DNA of 64,000 nt from Bimastos eiseni (lineage: Eukaryota; Annelida; Clitellata; Crassiclitellata; Lumbricidae), in contig OY365819.1 of assembly GCA_959347315.1 (NCBI GenBank), positions 22,586,589-22,650,588 on the forward strand. The letters are read 5' to 3'. Shown in pieces: positions 1 to 11,700 of the stretch (positions are counted from its first letter, which is position 1; each line of letters starts with the position of its first letter). Made by a program: the position numbers and the translations under genes. The notes under the pieces were generated by a model that searched no databases, was not told the DNA's origin, and was given only the letters and a program-made list of their open reading frames with translations.

Positions 1-446
1 CCGAGCCAGTATGCTTCAAAGTTTGTATTCTTGTCCATGTTGCTGTTTGGGAAATTAAAGTGGTAGGTTCCCACATCTTTCCACTTCACAGTTAGGAGGT
101 CATGTGATTTCTCCCTAGTACCTCCTTCTTTGTGTGCCGGCCATTGCTGTCTTATTGGCAGTCCTCCGCCCTTCATACGATACAAGACCCGCTGCTTCCC
201 AGGTCAGGTTTGCCGCCTACGTTAGCCAACGTTTGAGGGTTCCTACAGAGCCTTCCCACCTCGCGAATCGCCCTAGGTGGTCCTTCAGCAATGCCTTCAC
301 CACTGATGGTATAGCCTCTGCAGGCTGTCCTTTACTTAGTTGTTGCCACCCCCTCACCGCAATGAGGTGTAGGTCGGTCTTGAGGGGGCAGTGCTCTGTG
401 CTGGCCTAAATATTGTTAAATATCATATGATTCAAAAAAGACATAT
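1..446. other. Unassigned, relatively GC-rich sequence
   Basis: I see no gene I can name here. The stretch at about 134-409 is GC-richer than its surroundings and has one 91-codon open frame with no recognisable domain. It adjoins a LINE 3' tail on the minus strand, so it is most likely old repeat sequence. Confidence 0.3.
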
Positions 447-515
447 TCATTCATTCATTCTTTCATTTGATAAATTAATGTAGCGCCTTTTCAAGGGGAA
501 CTACTCAGAGGGGCA
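447..515 (-). repeat. L2-like LINE 3' tail fragment
   Basis: On the minus strand this ends in a (GAAT)n-type tail. It also carries a block matching the 3' ends at 20530-20598 and 43820-43890 (TAGCGCC followed by the 'ggctactactcagg'-like stretch). Only about 70 bp are clearly related. It is a severely 5'-truncated copy. Confidence 0.5.
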
Positions 516-844
516 TATTAGTTAGCAAAACTCTGCACAGCTGAAAAACAGATACCAGTGGTCGTCCTATGCACAAGCATGGAACTAACCAACGGATTCC
601 AGATGACAGCTGACAGATGGCACAGTTGTCCAGAGTCTCTGGGCCTGGTTGCGTTAATGGGTTGAGCGATGATGACTGTATACACGATTCGCAGGGGACA
701 TATCGTTTATTTCTGTAACCAACAAAAATAGAATATACAATCAAATTACAATCACTATGGTTGATAGCGGCCACAAGAAAAGGTCCGGAAGGGATCAAAA
801 ACGATCCAGCTAGTAGGGACACCTACATACAATTTAAGACAAAC
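516..844. other. Unassigned sequence between two LINE remnants
   Basis: No domain is recognised. A 105-codon minus-strand frame (505-822) has no LINE motifs and overlaps the L2-like tail. The right part is probably 3' untranslated sequence of the CR1-like element that follows on the minus strand. Confidence 0.25.
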
Positions 845-944
845 ACGAATGCAATACAGCAATTAAATATAAGTTAATATGCATATGAGTCATAACTAAA
901 TTAAACAATAGTTATCAAATTACAATATGCAATTCACCATGAGG

Positions 945-2277
945 TTAATTATTTTCTATCAAGTAGGTGCGTAGCTTATTCTTAAAAGACGGAAGTGAAG
1001 ACGGTTGTCTAATTTCTTTTGGAATTTCATTCCAAATTCCAGCACCACTAGATTTAATTGAGAACAAAAGAGTGTTAACAACGACCTTGCTATAGTAGCA
1101 AGGATTTCTAGTAAGGTAAGAATAAGTTTCTGAGGCAAGAGTAGAATAATCTTTATATACATGAGGAAGGAACCATTGACTATATCGGTACATAAATACA
1201 CCAGTTTGATAAGTCCAGATATGGTCAAGTTGTGGTACCCTGAATTGATGAAATAGCGGCTTACTATGAGATCCATAAGTAGCACCAGCCACAATACGGA
1301 TCACTCGTTTTTTTAATGTAACCAATCTCTGTAATCGGGTGGCATAGGTAGAGGCCCAGACCAGATTGCAGTATGCTAGGTACAGATATACTAGAGAATA
1401 ATATAATTTCAACTGAATAGATGGAGGTAAAATATGAGCAGTGCAAGCAATAATTCCAGTGTTTTTGGCAATTTTTGAAGCAATATTTTTTATATGATAT
1501 TTCCAAGTCATGTGCTGATCGACATATACTCCCAGGAATTTGGTGGACTCAGCAGCACTGAGGCAAATATCATTAACACTGAGCTTGGGTTGCTGTATAG
1601 GACAAGATTTCCTATGAGATTTAAATAGCACATAATTAGTTTTATCCAGGTTAAGTGAGAGTCTGTTAGCACAGAACCAATTAGCAGCTAAGGACAGTTC
1701 AGCATTCACAATCTGAAATAACGCATCAATGGAGCTATGAGAATAGAATACATTAGTGTCTTCGGCAAATAGTATGAAGTACAAGCATGATGAAGCATTA
1801 GTTAGATCGTTTATATAGATAAGGAAAAGCAGGGAAGGGGACCCAAGTTGGATCCTTGAGGAACTCCAAATTTGATGGATCTAAGAGTAGAAAAGGAGCC
1901 ATTGGGTTCGATCTTCTAAATAGCTCTTAAGCATGAATGCCATATCTCGCTAATTTATGTATCAAGATGTTATGGTCGACTGTATCAAAAGCCTTAGCCA
2001 GGTCAAAAAAAATTCCTAAAGAGTATTCATTACGCTCGATTGCAGGAGATATCCTATCCTGCATGCTTAACAGAGCCATGGATGGGGAATGGCCGGCTTG
2101 AAAGCCACGTTGAGATGGAAAAATAACATCATTTTTTGTGAGAAAACCATACAAACACTCATACGTAATTTTCTCAAAATATTTTGAAAAATAGGTGAGT
2201 ACAGAGATAGGCCTGTAGTTAGAGAAGTTATCTCTTTCACCCTGTTTAAAAATTGGCACATTTTTTGCAATTTTCAA
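945..2277 (-). pseudogene. Reverse transcriptase of the CR1-like element
   Basis: The fingers/palm part (2277-1927) has NYRPISVL, a GFQAGHS stretch and motif A (FFDLAKAFDTVDHN). Motif B lies in mixed frames around 1800-1870. Motif C is altered to LFAEDTN at about 1765, and the first Asp of the catalytic pair is replaced. The C-terminal part (1784-945) carries TKFLGVYVD and the usual terminal SFKNKLRTYL. Frameshifts around 1790-1930 break it. It cannot encode a working enzyme. Confidence 0.75.
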
Positions 2278-2304
2278 TGCATGGGGAAAAGTACCACACG
2301 AAAA

Positions 2305-3213
2305 TTAACAATTTATGACATCCGCAAGTGGCTGAGCCACGCTAGACAGATACCTACTAGCAATGCAGGGGTCAATGTCGTCCACCCCTTTACTATGGGA
2401 AGGCTGCATAGTAAGACCCAAATTTATAATTTCTTCAGGAGTAGTTAAGCTAAGCCCAAGGTATTGCAACAAGGGAGGATTCAGAAAGGCAGTGAAGGAT
2501 TTTTGAGATTTTGGAATTTTATCAGCAAGACATTTAGCAATATTTGCAAAGTAATCGTTAAATTTATTAGCCATGGTTTCCGGAACATCAGTTTTGATCC
2601 CATCAATCATCAATTCCTCAATTGTTGATCCCTGGGGTCCCATCTTCACTAGAGATTTTGTAAGTCTCCAAGTTTGCTTTAAGTTGTTATTATGGTTACA
2701 GAATTCAGCAGCATAATAATTGCGCTCAGCTCTAAGTCTAATATTTTTATATTTGTTCCTGTATGCAGTAAATTTATTATGATTAGTCATAGTTGGGTTC
2801 TTAAGGCATTTTAAGTAGAGTAATTCCTTTTTTCTGGTAGATTTTAGCAAACCTCTGGTCATCCAGGCTTGTTTAAAGGATGATCTTTTGCTAATTTTCA
2901 AGGAGGTGACTGGGAAGGCCTGCTCATAAGCACTTTTGTATAGGTTTGAAAAATGACCATAGACCTTATCAACATCACCAATGTAACATGCTTCCCCTAC
3001 AAAGGCCCAATCCAGACATGACAAAGATTCCCCAAAAGATGCCATTCTCTCTTCAGTTATTACTCTGGAGACAGAAGGTTCGATTATTAATGATTTGGCA
3101 GACAGAGCTTTCGAGAACATAAAATTAAGTCTAACTAATATGGGGAGATGATCGGAAATATAAGATGTCAGAATTGTTGAATCAATAATTTTGGACCAAG
3201 CATTCGTGAACAC
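2305..3213 (-). pseudogene. Endonuclease end and linker region of the CR1-like element
   Basis: The frame starts with FTNAWSKII and YISDHLPILVRL, the last strand of the endonuclease domain. It then runs through the lysine/arginine-rich linker (TRGLLKSTRKKELLYLK) and the FNDYFANIAKCLADKIP stretch typical of the segment before the reverse transcriptase. A stop at about 2305 separates it from the palm domain, which continues as KIAKNVPIFKQG in the next open frame. Confidence 0.7.
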
Positions 3214-3779
3214 TGATTATCAATTAATGTAGATGAGTGAAGTGTAATACGCGTGGGTCTGGTTATGGCAGGCGAGAAGTGATGAGACATTAAGCAATTG
3301 TAGAATGTATTAGAGCCTCTATGTTCATCAATCTTAAATAGGTCAATATTAAAATCGCCTACAAGAATCACCTCTTTATTTCCTCTGGAGATAATCGGAA
3401 GTAGGCTTTCAAACTCATTATTAAATAGATCCAAATTTTGGCCAGGAGGTCTGTAGATGACTCTCATTAAGAAGGAACCCCTTCCATGAGCAATACTAAA
3501 AAAGAGTCCTTCGTAGGAGGTATAAGATAAGTAATGACTAGATAAATCAGATGTCTGAAATGGAATATTCTTTTGTATTAAGAGACCCACGCCACCCCCA
3601 AGGCCACTCGCTATGGCTTTATGGATAAAATTATAATCAGGCAGATCAATTAAATCCTCTGAATCAGTACTCAACCAGGTTTCGGACAGTGCTAGGACAG
3701 ATACACTAGATTTACCAACAAGATGTTGTATCTCACTTATTTTAGATAACATGCTTCTGCAGTTTATATGTAAGGCCAA
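3205..3779 (-). pseudogene. AP-endonuclease domain of the CR1-like element
   Basis: The translation has the expected apurinic/apyrimidinic endonuclease landmarks of LINE proteins. These are an N-terminal HINCRSM stretch, the catalytic SETWL strand, a GGGVGLL loop, VIYRPPG, and the GDFNID motif with its catalytic Asp and Asn. The frame is open a little upstream of the first Met, to about 3920. It loses frame at about 3205, just where the SDH-type terminal strand should follow. The SDHLPI motif is found in the next frame, inside 2305-3213. Confidence 0.75.
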
Positions 3780-3957
3780 AAAGTATGGCTCATTAATTCC
3801 ACATTTTGCTCCTAAGGATAAAGGAGAGGCATAAGTGTTATGGAAAGGTAGATCAGTTAAATAGTTTTGGTCAGGGTCAATGTCAACATTATTTAGAAGG
3901 TGGCAGTTATCATTGTCCTGTCATTAGAAGTTAACTAATGTCTAAGGTTATCGACGA

Positions 3958-5335
3958 GTATTATATTGTATTGTATTTTCGTTTATTGAATTAACTTTTT
4001 GTCAGAACGCAACAATATACATTTGATAGCACATGATATGGCAGCATTGAGTAGCAGTTATCATAATGTCAGGGTTAGCCATGTCTTTAGAAGGAGAGGA
4101 CACCGGAGATAAGAATCATATGGGAGCCATAGGACTGATTAATTGACGTTTTTAAGCATTAGCCTCGATAGAAAGTTCTAATTGTCCTTTAGCGGAAGGG
4201 TGAATGGGTGAACCCGATGTCTAAGGTTATGTCCAACTGTTGGTCACATCTGATACATTCGACGCAAGATGTCGTCTGCATGGCGAGCCAGACACTCAAT
4301 GGTTGGTCCGGTTGCAGTAAGTAATCACATCTCATATCATAAATGTAAGCTATTCATGCTTTTATTTAGCATCCTAATAATAAAACCACAACAAGTAAAG
4401 GAACAATCCTATTATGAACACGTTGATGCAGATGGCAAGCTGAGGTATTAATCGATGGAAGCAAACCGAGTATGTGGTCGGAATTAGTTACAGTACATAT
4501 GAAGATGGATTCATCAGCACGATCACAAAAATCATTAAATAAAGGCTGATCAGAATGGAGCATCCCATTTTGTACCAACCTATGCAAAACACCATTTAGT
4601 CGAATGCGATGGGCAGCACTAGTAAAACCGTACCATGCAGGTGATGCATATAATAGACAGGCCAGTTTGTTTGCCTGGACAACATAGAGGTACACCCCAG
4701 AGAGGCCATTTGCAACAGGAACTCTAAATGCATAGGAGGACTGGTGGACTCTGTTGCAGATTCGGTCAATATGTTTATCCAGACGTAAACGACAGGTTAG
4801 GATGACACCCAGGACATTCATCTCATCCAACCTGTCTATACCATCCACTAAGGGAGGAAGGGCAATCCCTTTAACATTGGGTCACTGAATAATCATTTCT
4901 TTAGATTTTGAGGTTGCATTGTTGGGCCCATGCCTGCAGATGGGCAAGTTCGGAGTCAGTAGTAGCTATAGCTGAAGCAGGAATCAGTACATTACAGTCA
5001 TCAACATACTTGAAAGTCTATGTGTGCTATAGAGAAGCTTTAAGCCAGAAATAGCAACCACAAAATTAGGTGGACCCATTCCAGATCCCTGGATGATACC
5101 TGCGTTAATTATACATAGAGTTGATACACTACCCATGAACTTTGTACTATGTCAGCGATTTGAAAGTAACGAGAGAATCCAATGATATATGCAATCGGTA
5201 ATTTCAAGCAGGGCAAGTTGTTCAAACCAATAGGAATGACTTACAGGATCAAATGCATGTAAGAAGTCCTGGATCGGGTGGATGAGAGAAACCAAAGAGG
5301 AACCCGGATCGCTAAATCCTTCGGTTGAGGCTTAC
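3958..5335 (-). mobile_element. LINE remnant, 5'-truncated (RT palm to 3' end)
   Basis: On the minus strand the 3' end has an AATAAA signal followed by a short (AATAC)n tail at about 3960-3985. Upstream lies an intact-looking thumb/C-terminal frame (4848-4366, containing LGVILTCRLRLDKHIDR and ASPAWYG). Remains of motifs A, B (IIQGSGMGPP) and C lie at about 5290-4950. Its thumb region is homologous to that of the neighbouring element at 5402-5780, so two separate copies of related LINEs lie end to end. Confidence 0.6.
4366..4848 (-). pseudogene. LINE reverse transcriptase C-terminal region
   Basis: A 160-codon frame covering the thumb and post-thumb region of a Jockey/CR1-type LINE. It has the LGVILTCRLRLDKHIDRIC start, an ASPAWYGFTSAAHRIRLN stretch and the FNDFCDRADES segment. 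The catalytic palm lies in other, broken frames upstream. No active product is expected. Confidence 0.6.
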
Positions 5336-5389
5336 GTTCTTCTGCTTTCAGGAACCCAACCAGGCAGAAGACGCATATAACATCCTTGC

Positions 5390-7227
5390 CAGTAGCGTAG
5401 CTCATGTGACCACATGCAGGTCTGGCTCAGGCATTCCTTCCAAGCGCAGGGTTTTCAGGGCATAGACTCCGTAGAGGGAGGCCGAGCAAGCCCTAAGAAC
5501 ACTGTCTACATGTTCAGCAACTGACAGTTGCTCACCAATCGTGGTGCTCAGTATCTTCATTGTGGTCACTCTTCCAATTACTATTATATAGGGCTTGGAT
5601 GACAATGAGGACATATTTCTGTGAACAACTGCAGAGTTGATGTGCATATGCTTTCTTACCACCCAGGAGGAGATGTTGAGGTGCTTGTCTTTGGCTGTTG
5701 AGATGTTTTGCAGGCCAATGAGCAGGTAGGAGTGTATTCAGGATGAACACTGAGTGCAGATCCACTATTCCTAGGGTGAATTATGGAGGCCCAACTACTG
5801 ACCTCTGCACCATGCTTGCACTGATTGTAGCCACTGAAGATGTGGCTCCTCAGAAGTTATCAGGATAACCGACAAGCCAGTTATAAATGCTGTCATGCAT
5901 GGTGAGTCTTGAGAGGACATCAGTGATGGCCACGTGATGGATGGAGTTAAAGGCCTTTGAGTAGTCCATCAATATAACAAGAACATACTCATTTTCTCCT
6001 AGCATCTCAGTGATGTTTTGCAGGATGGCTACCATCGCAGCAGTGGGACAAAACGCATATTGACTGTCGAGAGTTAGCGGCGGCGGCGGCGGCGACTAGT
6101 CGAAGTTGGGGTATAGAACCGAACAGACCAATATTCTCTCGACCATGAGAGACAAGATTGGGAGTGCCGAGATTGGCTGGTAGTCGACCGGCGAGCTCGG
6201 TGATGCGACTCTCGCCTGCGGGCAGATGACAGCCATCTTCCACTGTGAAGGGACACAGGAGCAATCCAGCAACCGGTTGATAAGGTGAGCCAGGACACCA
6301 GCGTATCCAGGGAAAGTCAGTCTCAGAAACCAAGCCGGTATCCCATCCGCTCCCTCCGAGGTATGATGCAGATGGTCAAGAATGTGGAAGATCATCTGAT
6401 CAGTGACAACTCCAAGTTCTCGGTTTGCCTTGCCATCGACTTTAGGCTCTCGGCATCTACATCATTCGGGCTGGTTTGCTTGCTAGGTTTCTTTATTGTC
6501 CCCTTCCCATAGTGGTTTTGTGCCTCTCTTAGGGTCAACGTACACAGGGCAGCTGAGGTCACTTTGTGTATGGCTCTAGACACCCTTTTCTCGATCGACT
6601 CAGCTTTTTCCGTGCGCCCTCTCCACCTCAATCGATTTTGCTTGCAGAGTGATTTGATTTCCGGGGTGATATAATCCGGATCTTTCAAGGTGATTGTTAT
6701 TAGCCAGGTGGGATAATATTGGTCCAAACGATTCTTAGTGTCTGCATAGAATTTGTCCCAGGTGCACTAGGTCTCCATGATGGGGTCTCATCACTCCCAG
6801 GTTTATCTCTTGCAGACTTTTCAATAGGCTGGCATGTTGGTCTGGTGATCTTCTCCGATATGGTACCTTCCAGTGTGTTTTTTCTGTCAATAACTTTCCC
6901 TTCAATAGCTTTATGGTCTGTTTTTATTGCTGATGTCATGACCCTGTTTTACATTCTTGGGCGGGAGACATGTCCAACGAATTGCATCCTCAAGTTGGCT
7001 GAAAGACCAAAGGACAAAACCCTGTTCATGCAGCAACCTCTCCAACATCAAGACATTTAAAATTGCCTCCTAATATAATCAGGACATCTTCCCTTCCACT
7101 GGTAATGTCCTTCACAAACTTCTCCAGACAGTTGAAAAGTTGTATTCAATGCAATACAATGTTGGCAGGTGGTAAAGGGCATCAACATATGTTGTCCCCC
7201 TTACGGTACGGGTCTCTACCCACAATA
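5390..7227 (-). mobile_element. Second LINE remnant of the same group
   Basis: In minus orientation: an endonuclease fragment (about 7200-6950), a linker (6727-6392), the fingers (6395-6096, TSEGADGIPAWFL and ISALPILSLMVERI), motif A (ILMDYSKAFNSIHH, 6035-5850), a degraded motif B at about 5800, and the thumb start (5662-5402, VTTMKILSTTIGEQLSVAEH). A tRNA-SINE at 7228-7445 and then a DNA transposon at 7507 interrupt the endonuclease. More endonuclease-like sequence may resume near 7446-7505 and after 9283. Confidence 0.65.
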
Positions 7228-7445
7228 CAATACAACTGTTATTTGATATCGCCCTTCTTACACTTAAGTTCAGAGGTGCACACACGCCTCGACGGCGCAA
7301 CTGCAGTTGTAATGCAGAGCAATTGTGTGTGAAGGACTTGCTCAAGGTCCCTACACCGTGACACCCTGGACGATAGTCTAACCCGCTCCCCTCAGCGCAC
7401 ACTGAGCGTTGCGGGCTGACCGCTCTAACCAATCGGCCACCATTC
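7228..7445 (-). repeat. tRNA-derived SINE, copy 1
   Basis: The reverse complement begins with a tRNA-like A box (GTGGCCGATTGGTTAGAGCG) and a decayed B box (AGCGGGTTAGACTA). The element-specific body follows (CTCTGCATTACAACTGCAG reads out of it), and it ends in a GGGCGATATCAAATAA-type tail. The same body occurs at 11700-11845, 22925-23030 and 45215-45405. The A box resembles Ser/Leu-type tRNA heads. It is inserted in the endonuclease part of a LINE. Confidence 0.65.
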
Positions 7446-7506
7446 CACACATGAGCTCTATGTTTTCTGGAATCTCGGGCTGGAGGCACTCCTTGGCATG
7501 CAAGTA

Positions 7507-9281
7507 CCGTATATACTCGCATATAAGTCGAGAAATTTAATACTAATTTAGGATGACGAAAACAGTCTTTGACTTTTACACGAGACGCGAAATAGACCGA
7601 AGAGTTTTTGGACGATCGTTACGGAAACGAACACAAAACCTAAACCGTTAGTGGTTTAGTTTTAACACCAATTTCACTATAAATCAGTTACACAAATTAC
7701 TGACTACATGTTGATAAAATTATATACCTGTACGATATTATTGTTACAGTATGTTCCAAGTTTTGAGATTAGTGCAGTAAAATACAGATAATACAGATAA
7801 AATACAGATACTTACCACAAGGAGCAATTTGAAGAGAAAGCGAGCCTCCTACGAAACTGGTTTCAAGTTGAAAGTTGTTGAGTACACTCAGTTACACTCA
7901 GGCCCGTCAAGAGCAAAATGGGGACCCGGTACAACTTATATTTTTGAGTATCAAAGACAGACTGATTGACAGTATGTATAGTATACTGTAATATAAATTA
8001 ATGTAGGCTTACTAGAAAATGTTACAAAATAACAAGCAATAAATGTACATTATACATGATACATCACTCACTTACCAAAGTTTTAATCAATTCATCATCA
8101 TTCCTCACTGTCAATCAGGCTGAATGATAATAAAAATAAATATTTTATATTTTTTTTAATTCCTAATTTTAAGATAAAAAGCTGAAAAAATGAAAGCCTA
8201 CAGACATCCACAAACTGCAGTTGTTGAAGCAGTTTTAATTGTAAAGTCTGCAAGGCATGGGTTCAGAGATGGAATATTTTATCCGATTTTGGATTCTGTA
8301 GTAAATGGACTTAAAAAACATTTGTTGCAGTGTCAATTAAGTCATTGCATCAACTTTGAGTTTTTTGGAAGTTTCTCCAAAAGATTATGACTGCAGGGTC
8401 ATTGTGAAAGCTTTTGTGAAAATTATTCTGCTGGCATTTGCAAGGATTTAATAGACTAGGTTTGACTCGTTAGAATGCATTTATCAAGAAAATATTGGCT
8501 CAAAAATTATTCAACCTTTTCAGTTGTTAAATTAACTGCATGAAATTTTGCTACAGATCTTCCCCAATTTAATTGTTGCCATAAGCATTTTTTTGTTGTC
8601 TTCCAGCTTCTGTATGTTGCATGTGCAGAGAGAACATTCAGTGTATTAAAACAAGTCAAAAACTAGAAGCGGGCAACATTGTGTCAAAACAGTCAATGGA
8701 TTGGCCATTAAAGCGGAGTTGGCAAAAACTTTAAATTTTGATTCAGTTATCGATTCTTTTGAAAGCAAACAGGACAGAAAAGCTCCCTCATGAATTAATT
8801 GAGAATATTAAAGTAGATCTCTGGTTATTGAAACCAAATGTAATTTGTTAATAAATTTGTTAATATTTGTAGGAAAATTTTGCAAATAATCAAAGGGTAG
8901 GGGCCCTTATTTATTTAGCTTGGGGTGGGCGCCCCTAATTTATTTAGTGTGGGGTGGGGGCCTGGGTCATTTTTCCCCCTTTCCCGCCCTTTCAGTGGGC
9001 CTGATTACATGAAAGCTGCCTCCTTTACTTATACAAACTGGAAAGCAGTGTACGGAAGTCATCCATATTGATTGTTTATGTTACTTTTGAATGATTTTCA
9101 AACACAATTTTATTTGATTTTGTATATTCAGGAAAATTTTCTTATCACTAAAAATTTTTTAGTCATCACTCGTTTTGAGTTTTTGTGTTTGACTAATAAG
9201 TCATCGATTTTGGATGGTATTTTTGTCAAAAAATTAAGCTTCGACTTATACTCGAATCGACTTATACGCGAATATATACGG
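7507..9281. mobile_element. TA-flanked DNA transposon with CCGTATATACTCGC termini
   Basis: The left end CCGTATATACTCGCATATAA and the right end TTATACGCGAATATATACGG form inverted repeats. Each is bordered by TA (7505-7506 and 9282-9283), as in Tc1/mariner-type insertion. A shorter relative with the same ends and shared interior sequence lies at 16695-17133. No transposase of its own is visible. The only transposase-like frames belong to a nested hAT at 7899-9003. Confidence 0.6.
7899..9003 (+). mobile_element. Nested hAT element with decayed transposase
   Basis: The ends CAGGCCCGTCAAGA and TTTCAGTGGGCCTG are hAT-like inverted termini. Flanking octamers gttacact and attacatg agree at five central positions. 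Inside are fragments of an MYM/hAT-type transposase: an ILDSVVNGLKKHLLQ frame (8190-8390) and the C-terminal dimerisation motif ACAERTFSVLKQVKN (about 8604-8664). Both are truncated by stops. Confidence 0.6.
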
Positions 9282-9283
9282 TA

Positions 9284-9656
9284 GTCCCTCACTGATGGAA
9301 GATGACGCGCGTCCGGATATTCGCCGAGGTCTTATCTTCTTCTGAGCCTACAAATACCCCTCCATTCCAGTTCCAGTATTTCTCTGGAATTTCTTATCTG
9401 TTTCTATTTGTTATCTTTTTAGGTCAGGGCTAATGTACCATCTTTTTTGCTTTTTCTTCTGTCTTCGAGGTCTTTGTATATCTTGATTGGTTCCATTCAG
9501 ATTATATGACTTAGGTCTGTCTTCCTTAGATGATAGTCATAGTGTATATAACAGCACTATTCTGATTAGACTGGATAAACTTTTTCATGCTCTGGACTTT
9601 GTTTTTTTTGAACAATGATAAGAGGAAAACTATATTGAAGATTTTGTCATTTGCAG
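9284..9656. other. Intron sequence before the first TTC39-like exon
   Basis: No coding signal is seen. The last bases form a polypyrimidine-poor but usable acceptor ending TTTGCAG at 9656. I searched the upstream 9.6 kb by eye for further TTC39-like exons and found none, so earlier exons lie outside the window. Confidence 0.35.
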
Positions 9657-9768
9657 GAACTCCTCTACATATGGAATGGTTTCATAATTCTGTCGAAAGC
9701 ACCTGAATTGTTGGATCCAGTTCTTATAAAAATTGAAGAAACTCTTGAGGAAATTAGCTGTAATAAAG
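9657..9768 (+). CDS. TTC39: TTC39-like gene, internal exon (first in window)
   Basis: This 112-bp exon is bounded by TTTGCAG and a GT donor. It reads ELLYIWNGFIILSKAPELL and then a charged helix ending ISCNK, and leaves one base (phase 1) to join the next exon. The LLYIWNG helix followed by a predicted TPR-like helix is a hallmark of TTC39 proteins, which are TPR proteins of poorly known function linked in vertebrates to lipid metabolism. The next exon, 10.1 kb away, begins with the two bases needed to complete the codon. Family assignment is from memory and the phase match is seen directly. Confidence 0.75.
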
Positions 9769-9847
9769 GTAATTTTTTATTTTCGTTTATTTTGAAGACT
9801 GACAACAGCGCAGTATGATTACAAGTGCATGATAAAAAAAATGAATG

Positions 9848-9873
9848 ATAATAATAATAATAATAATAATAAA
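9848..9873. repeat. (AAT)n microsatellite
   Basis: About eight perfect AAT units lie in the intron just after the first exon. The source is plain slippage-prone DNA. Its complement gives a poly-Tyr run in a spurious minus-strand frame. Confidence 0.9.
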
Positions 9874-10059
9874 GACCGACTGCGTCACAGTCGTCAATGG
9901 CAACGCAACGTTTATTTTTTAAATGGCGGCGCAACTGTAAACAAACTGAACTGAATCTGTAGAAATCAAACCAGAAGATTAAAACAATATCACTGTTTCC
10001 CAAATTCTCAAATGAATCAAAATCACAAGTTAACACATCGCACAATCACTAAGACAATG

Positions 10060-11700
10060 GATTCACCGACCCTTATAGGGTCATTTGAACTTAAACAGAA
10101 GAAGGCACAAGGGACATGCAATGTATGTCATTCAGTTCGCCAACTCCATAACAAAGACGGCATGGTCCACCAACACGGGCCCTGAGCCAATCCATGTCCG
10201 GGTTTGAATAAGCCGCCCTTATCTTCAGGATTCCCTTTGGCACCTTTTGGCTCGGTGACCGTCGCGACAAATGCAAATCCAGAACAAATCACGACTGACG
10301 AAGAACGGACGACCGATGCAGCCACTGATTCGGACCCGAGACCTGTCAGGTCAATGCGACACCCTTGCCTCTCACGAGGTCTTCTCAGGCATTTTCCCAA
10401 CGGAGCTAGATCAGGAGCTGGCCACCTTCTAACTAACATTATGGAGTCCATTTTGGCGGACCCTGCAAACCTCACAGGATGGTGGCGCCTCCTCGCCTTT
10501 GGTGCAGGAACTCTGGAAACTCCTTTAAGGGACGGTCGACGCCGCAATCTTACGTCCATCGTCAAGAAGCGCATTGCAGATTTTTATGACGGATGGCTGA
10601 CTTTGGCCGATACTATCTTCCAACTCATTCCTAATATTGCCATCTGGCCTACGCCGAGGCGACATCTCTGAAATTCGGGAGATTCACGATACAATCGCAA
10701 GAAGGTTCGCAACAGGGCGATCCCTTGGGACCTCTACTTTTCTGCTTACCGCTACAGCTTAATCACCTGCTCTCACCATTGGCCTTTGGATACCTCAACG
10801 ACCTCACCTTGGGCGGAGATCCTAAGGTGGTGGAGGCGGATGTTAACTCGATCGAAGAGGGATGTCGGCAACTTGGCCTCGCGCTCAACCGCAAAAAATG
10901 CGAACTCATATCTTCCGACGCCCATATCAACAACGTTAGTCAAGGCTTCCTAGGACAGTTCGCTCGAGTCAATGCATCATCGGCCGTGCTCCTAGGGGCT
11001 TCGCTCTCCCCGACGGATGCCCTGCTTTCAGCCCTCGACTCTTGTGTGGCCGACCTCGGAATTGCCCTCGACAGGTTGCATCTAATCGCTAGACAAGACG
11101 CTCTACTGATCCTTAGACATTCGATCAGCTCGCTTAAACTCATGCATTTATTGAGATGCACCCCTTGCCACGACCACCTGCGTCTATGGGCTTACGACGA
11201 TCTGCTGCAAGGAGAGATCGAGCGAATCTTCAACATCTCGATGACCGATGGGGTCACTCTCCCAATCAGAATGGGAGGACTGGGAATTAGGAGGGCATCC
11301 TCGCTGGCACTTCCCGCCTTTTTGGCTTCGGCCGCGGGCACTCTCCAGATCCAGTCCCTCATCTTAGAATCAGTAGCGGTGAAATCGGACTCAGCATGCG
11401 ACTCGGCGATGTCTACCTGGCTTCAACTTACCGAAGCCTCTGCCCCGACGACGCCAGGCCATAAACAAGCCCACTTTGACAGACCGCTGTTAAACGCGGT
11501 TCTGTCTGCACTAGAAGAAAAGCTACAGGATCCCTACGACCTGGCGAGACTAAGGGCCTTGCAGTCACCGCACGCCTCGGACTGGCTATACGCTCTTCTG
11601 CTCGTTTCTCACGATCTCAGACTGGAGGACGATACCGTGAGGGTGGCGGTCGGCCTACGATTAGGGGTGGCCATCTGCGAGCCGCACACCTGCACATGCT
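10060..11700 (+). mobile_element. Decayed non-LTR-type reverse transcriptase element
   Basis: A + strand element with two main frames. The first (10204-10671) holds the pre-palm segment (ADPANLTGWWRLLAFGAG, RRRNLTSIVKKRI). The second (about 10690-11700) holds motif B (QQGDPLGPLLFCL), motif C changed to YLND, a MGGLGIRRASSLALPAF stretch, and the terminal LRLEDDTVRVAVGLRLG block that ends in a Cys/His-rich CEPHTCTC. Codon use is GC-rich, unlike the neighbourhood. A SINE truncates it at about 11700. The clade is not assigned. Confidence 0.65.
10690..11700 (+). pseudogene. Reverse transcriptase palm and C-terminal region, mutated active site
   Basis: The frame is open through about 335 codons and then runs into SINE sequence, so the C-terminus is lost. 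The catalytic motif expected as YxDD reads FGYLNDLTLGG, replacing the first Asp by Asn, which should abolish polymerase activity. The preceding frame (10204-10671) is joined only by a frame change at about 10670. Hence it is a pseudogene despite its length. Confidence 0.65.

Larger units (their letters stand above)
845..3945 (-). mobile_element. CR1-like non-LTR retrotransposon, near full length but dead
   Basis: A LINE in minus orientation. Reading from high to low coordinates it has an AP-type endonuclease (about 3920-3205), a linker (3213-2305), the reverse transcriptase palm (2277-1800) and the thumb/C-terminus (1784-945). Domain order and motifs (RPISVL, DLAKAFDTV, FAEDTN) fit the CR1 group. 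At least three frame breaks separate the domains, so no intact protein is possible. Its 5' end abuts the tail of another LINE at about 3960. The exact clade is inferred from memory of the family. Confidence 0.8.

Noticed and set aside
6062..6298. Arg-rich minus-strand frame ending in polyarginine
   Set aside because: It is caused by a short GGC trinucleotide run at 6077-6094 inside LINE sequence.
10128..10574. A 148-codon minus-strand frame
   Set aside because: It is antisense to the + strand reverse transcriptase element, which has recognisable motifs. The GC-rich composition keeps the opposite frame open.
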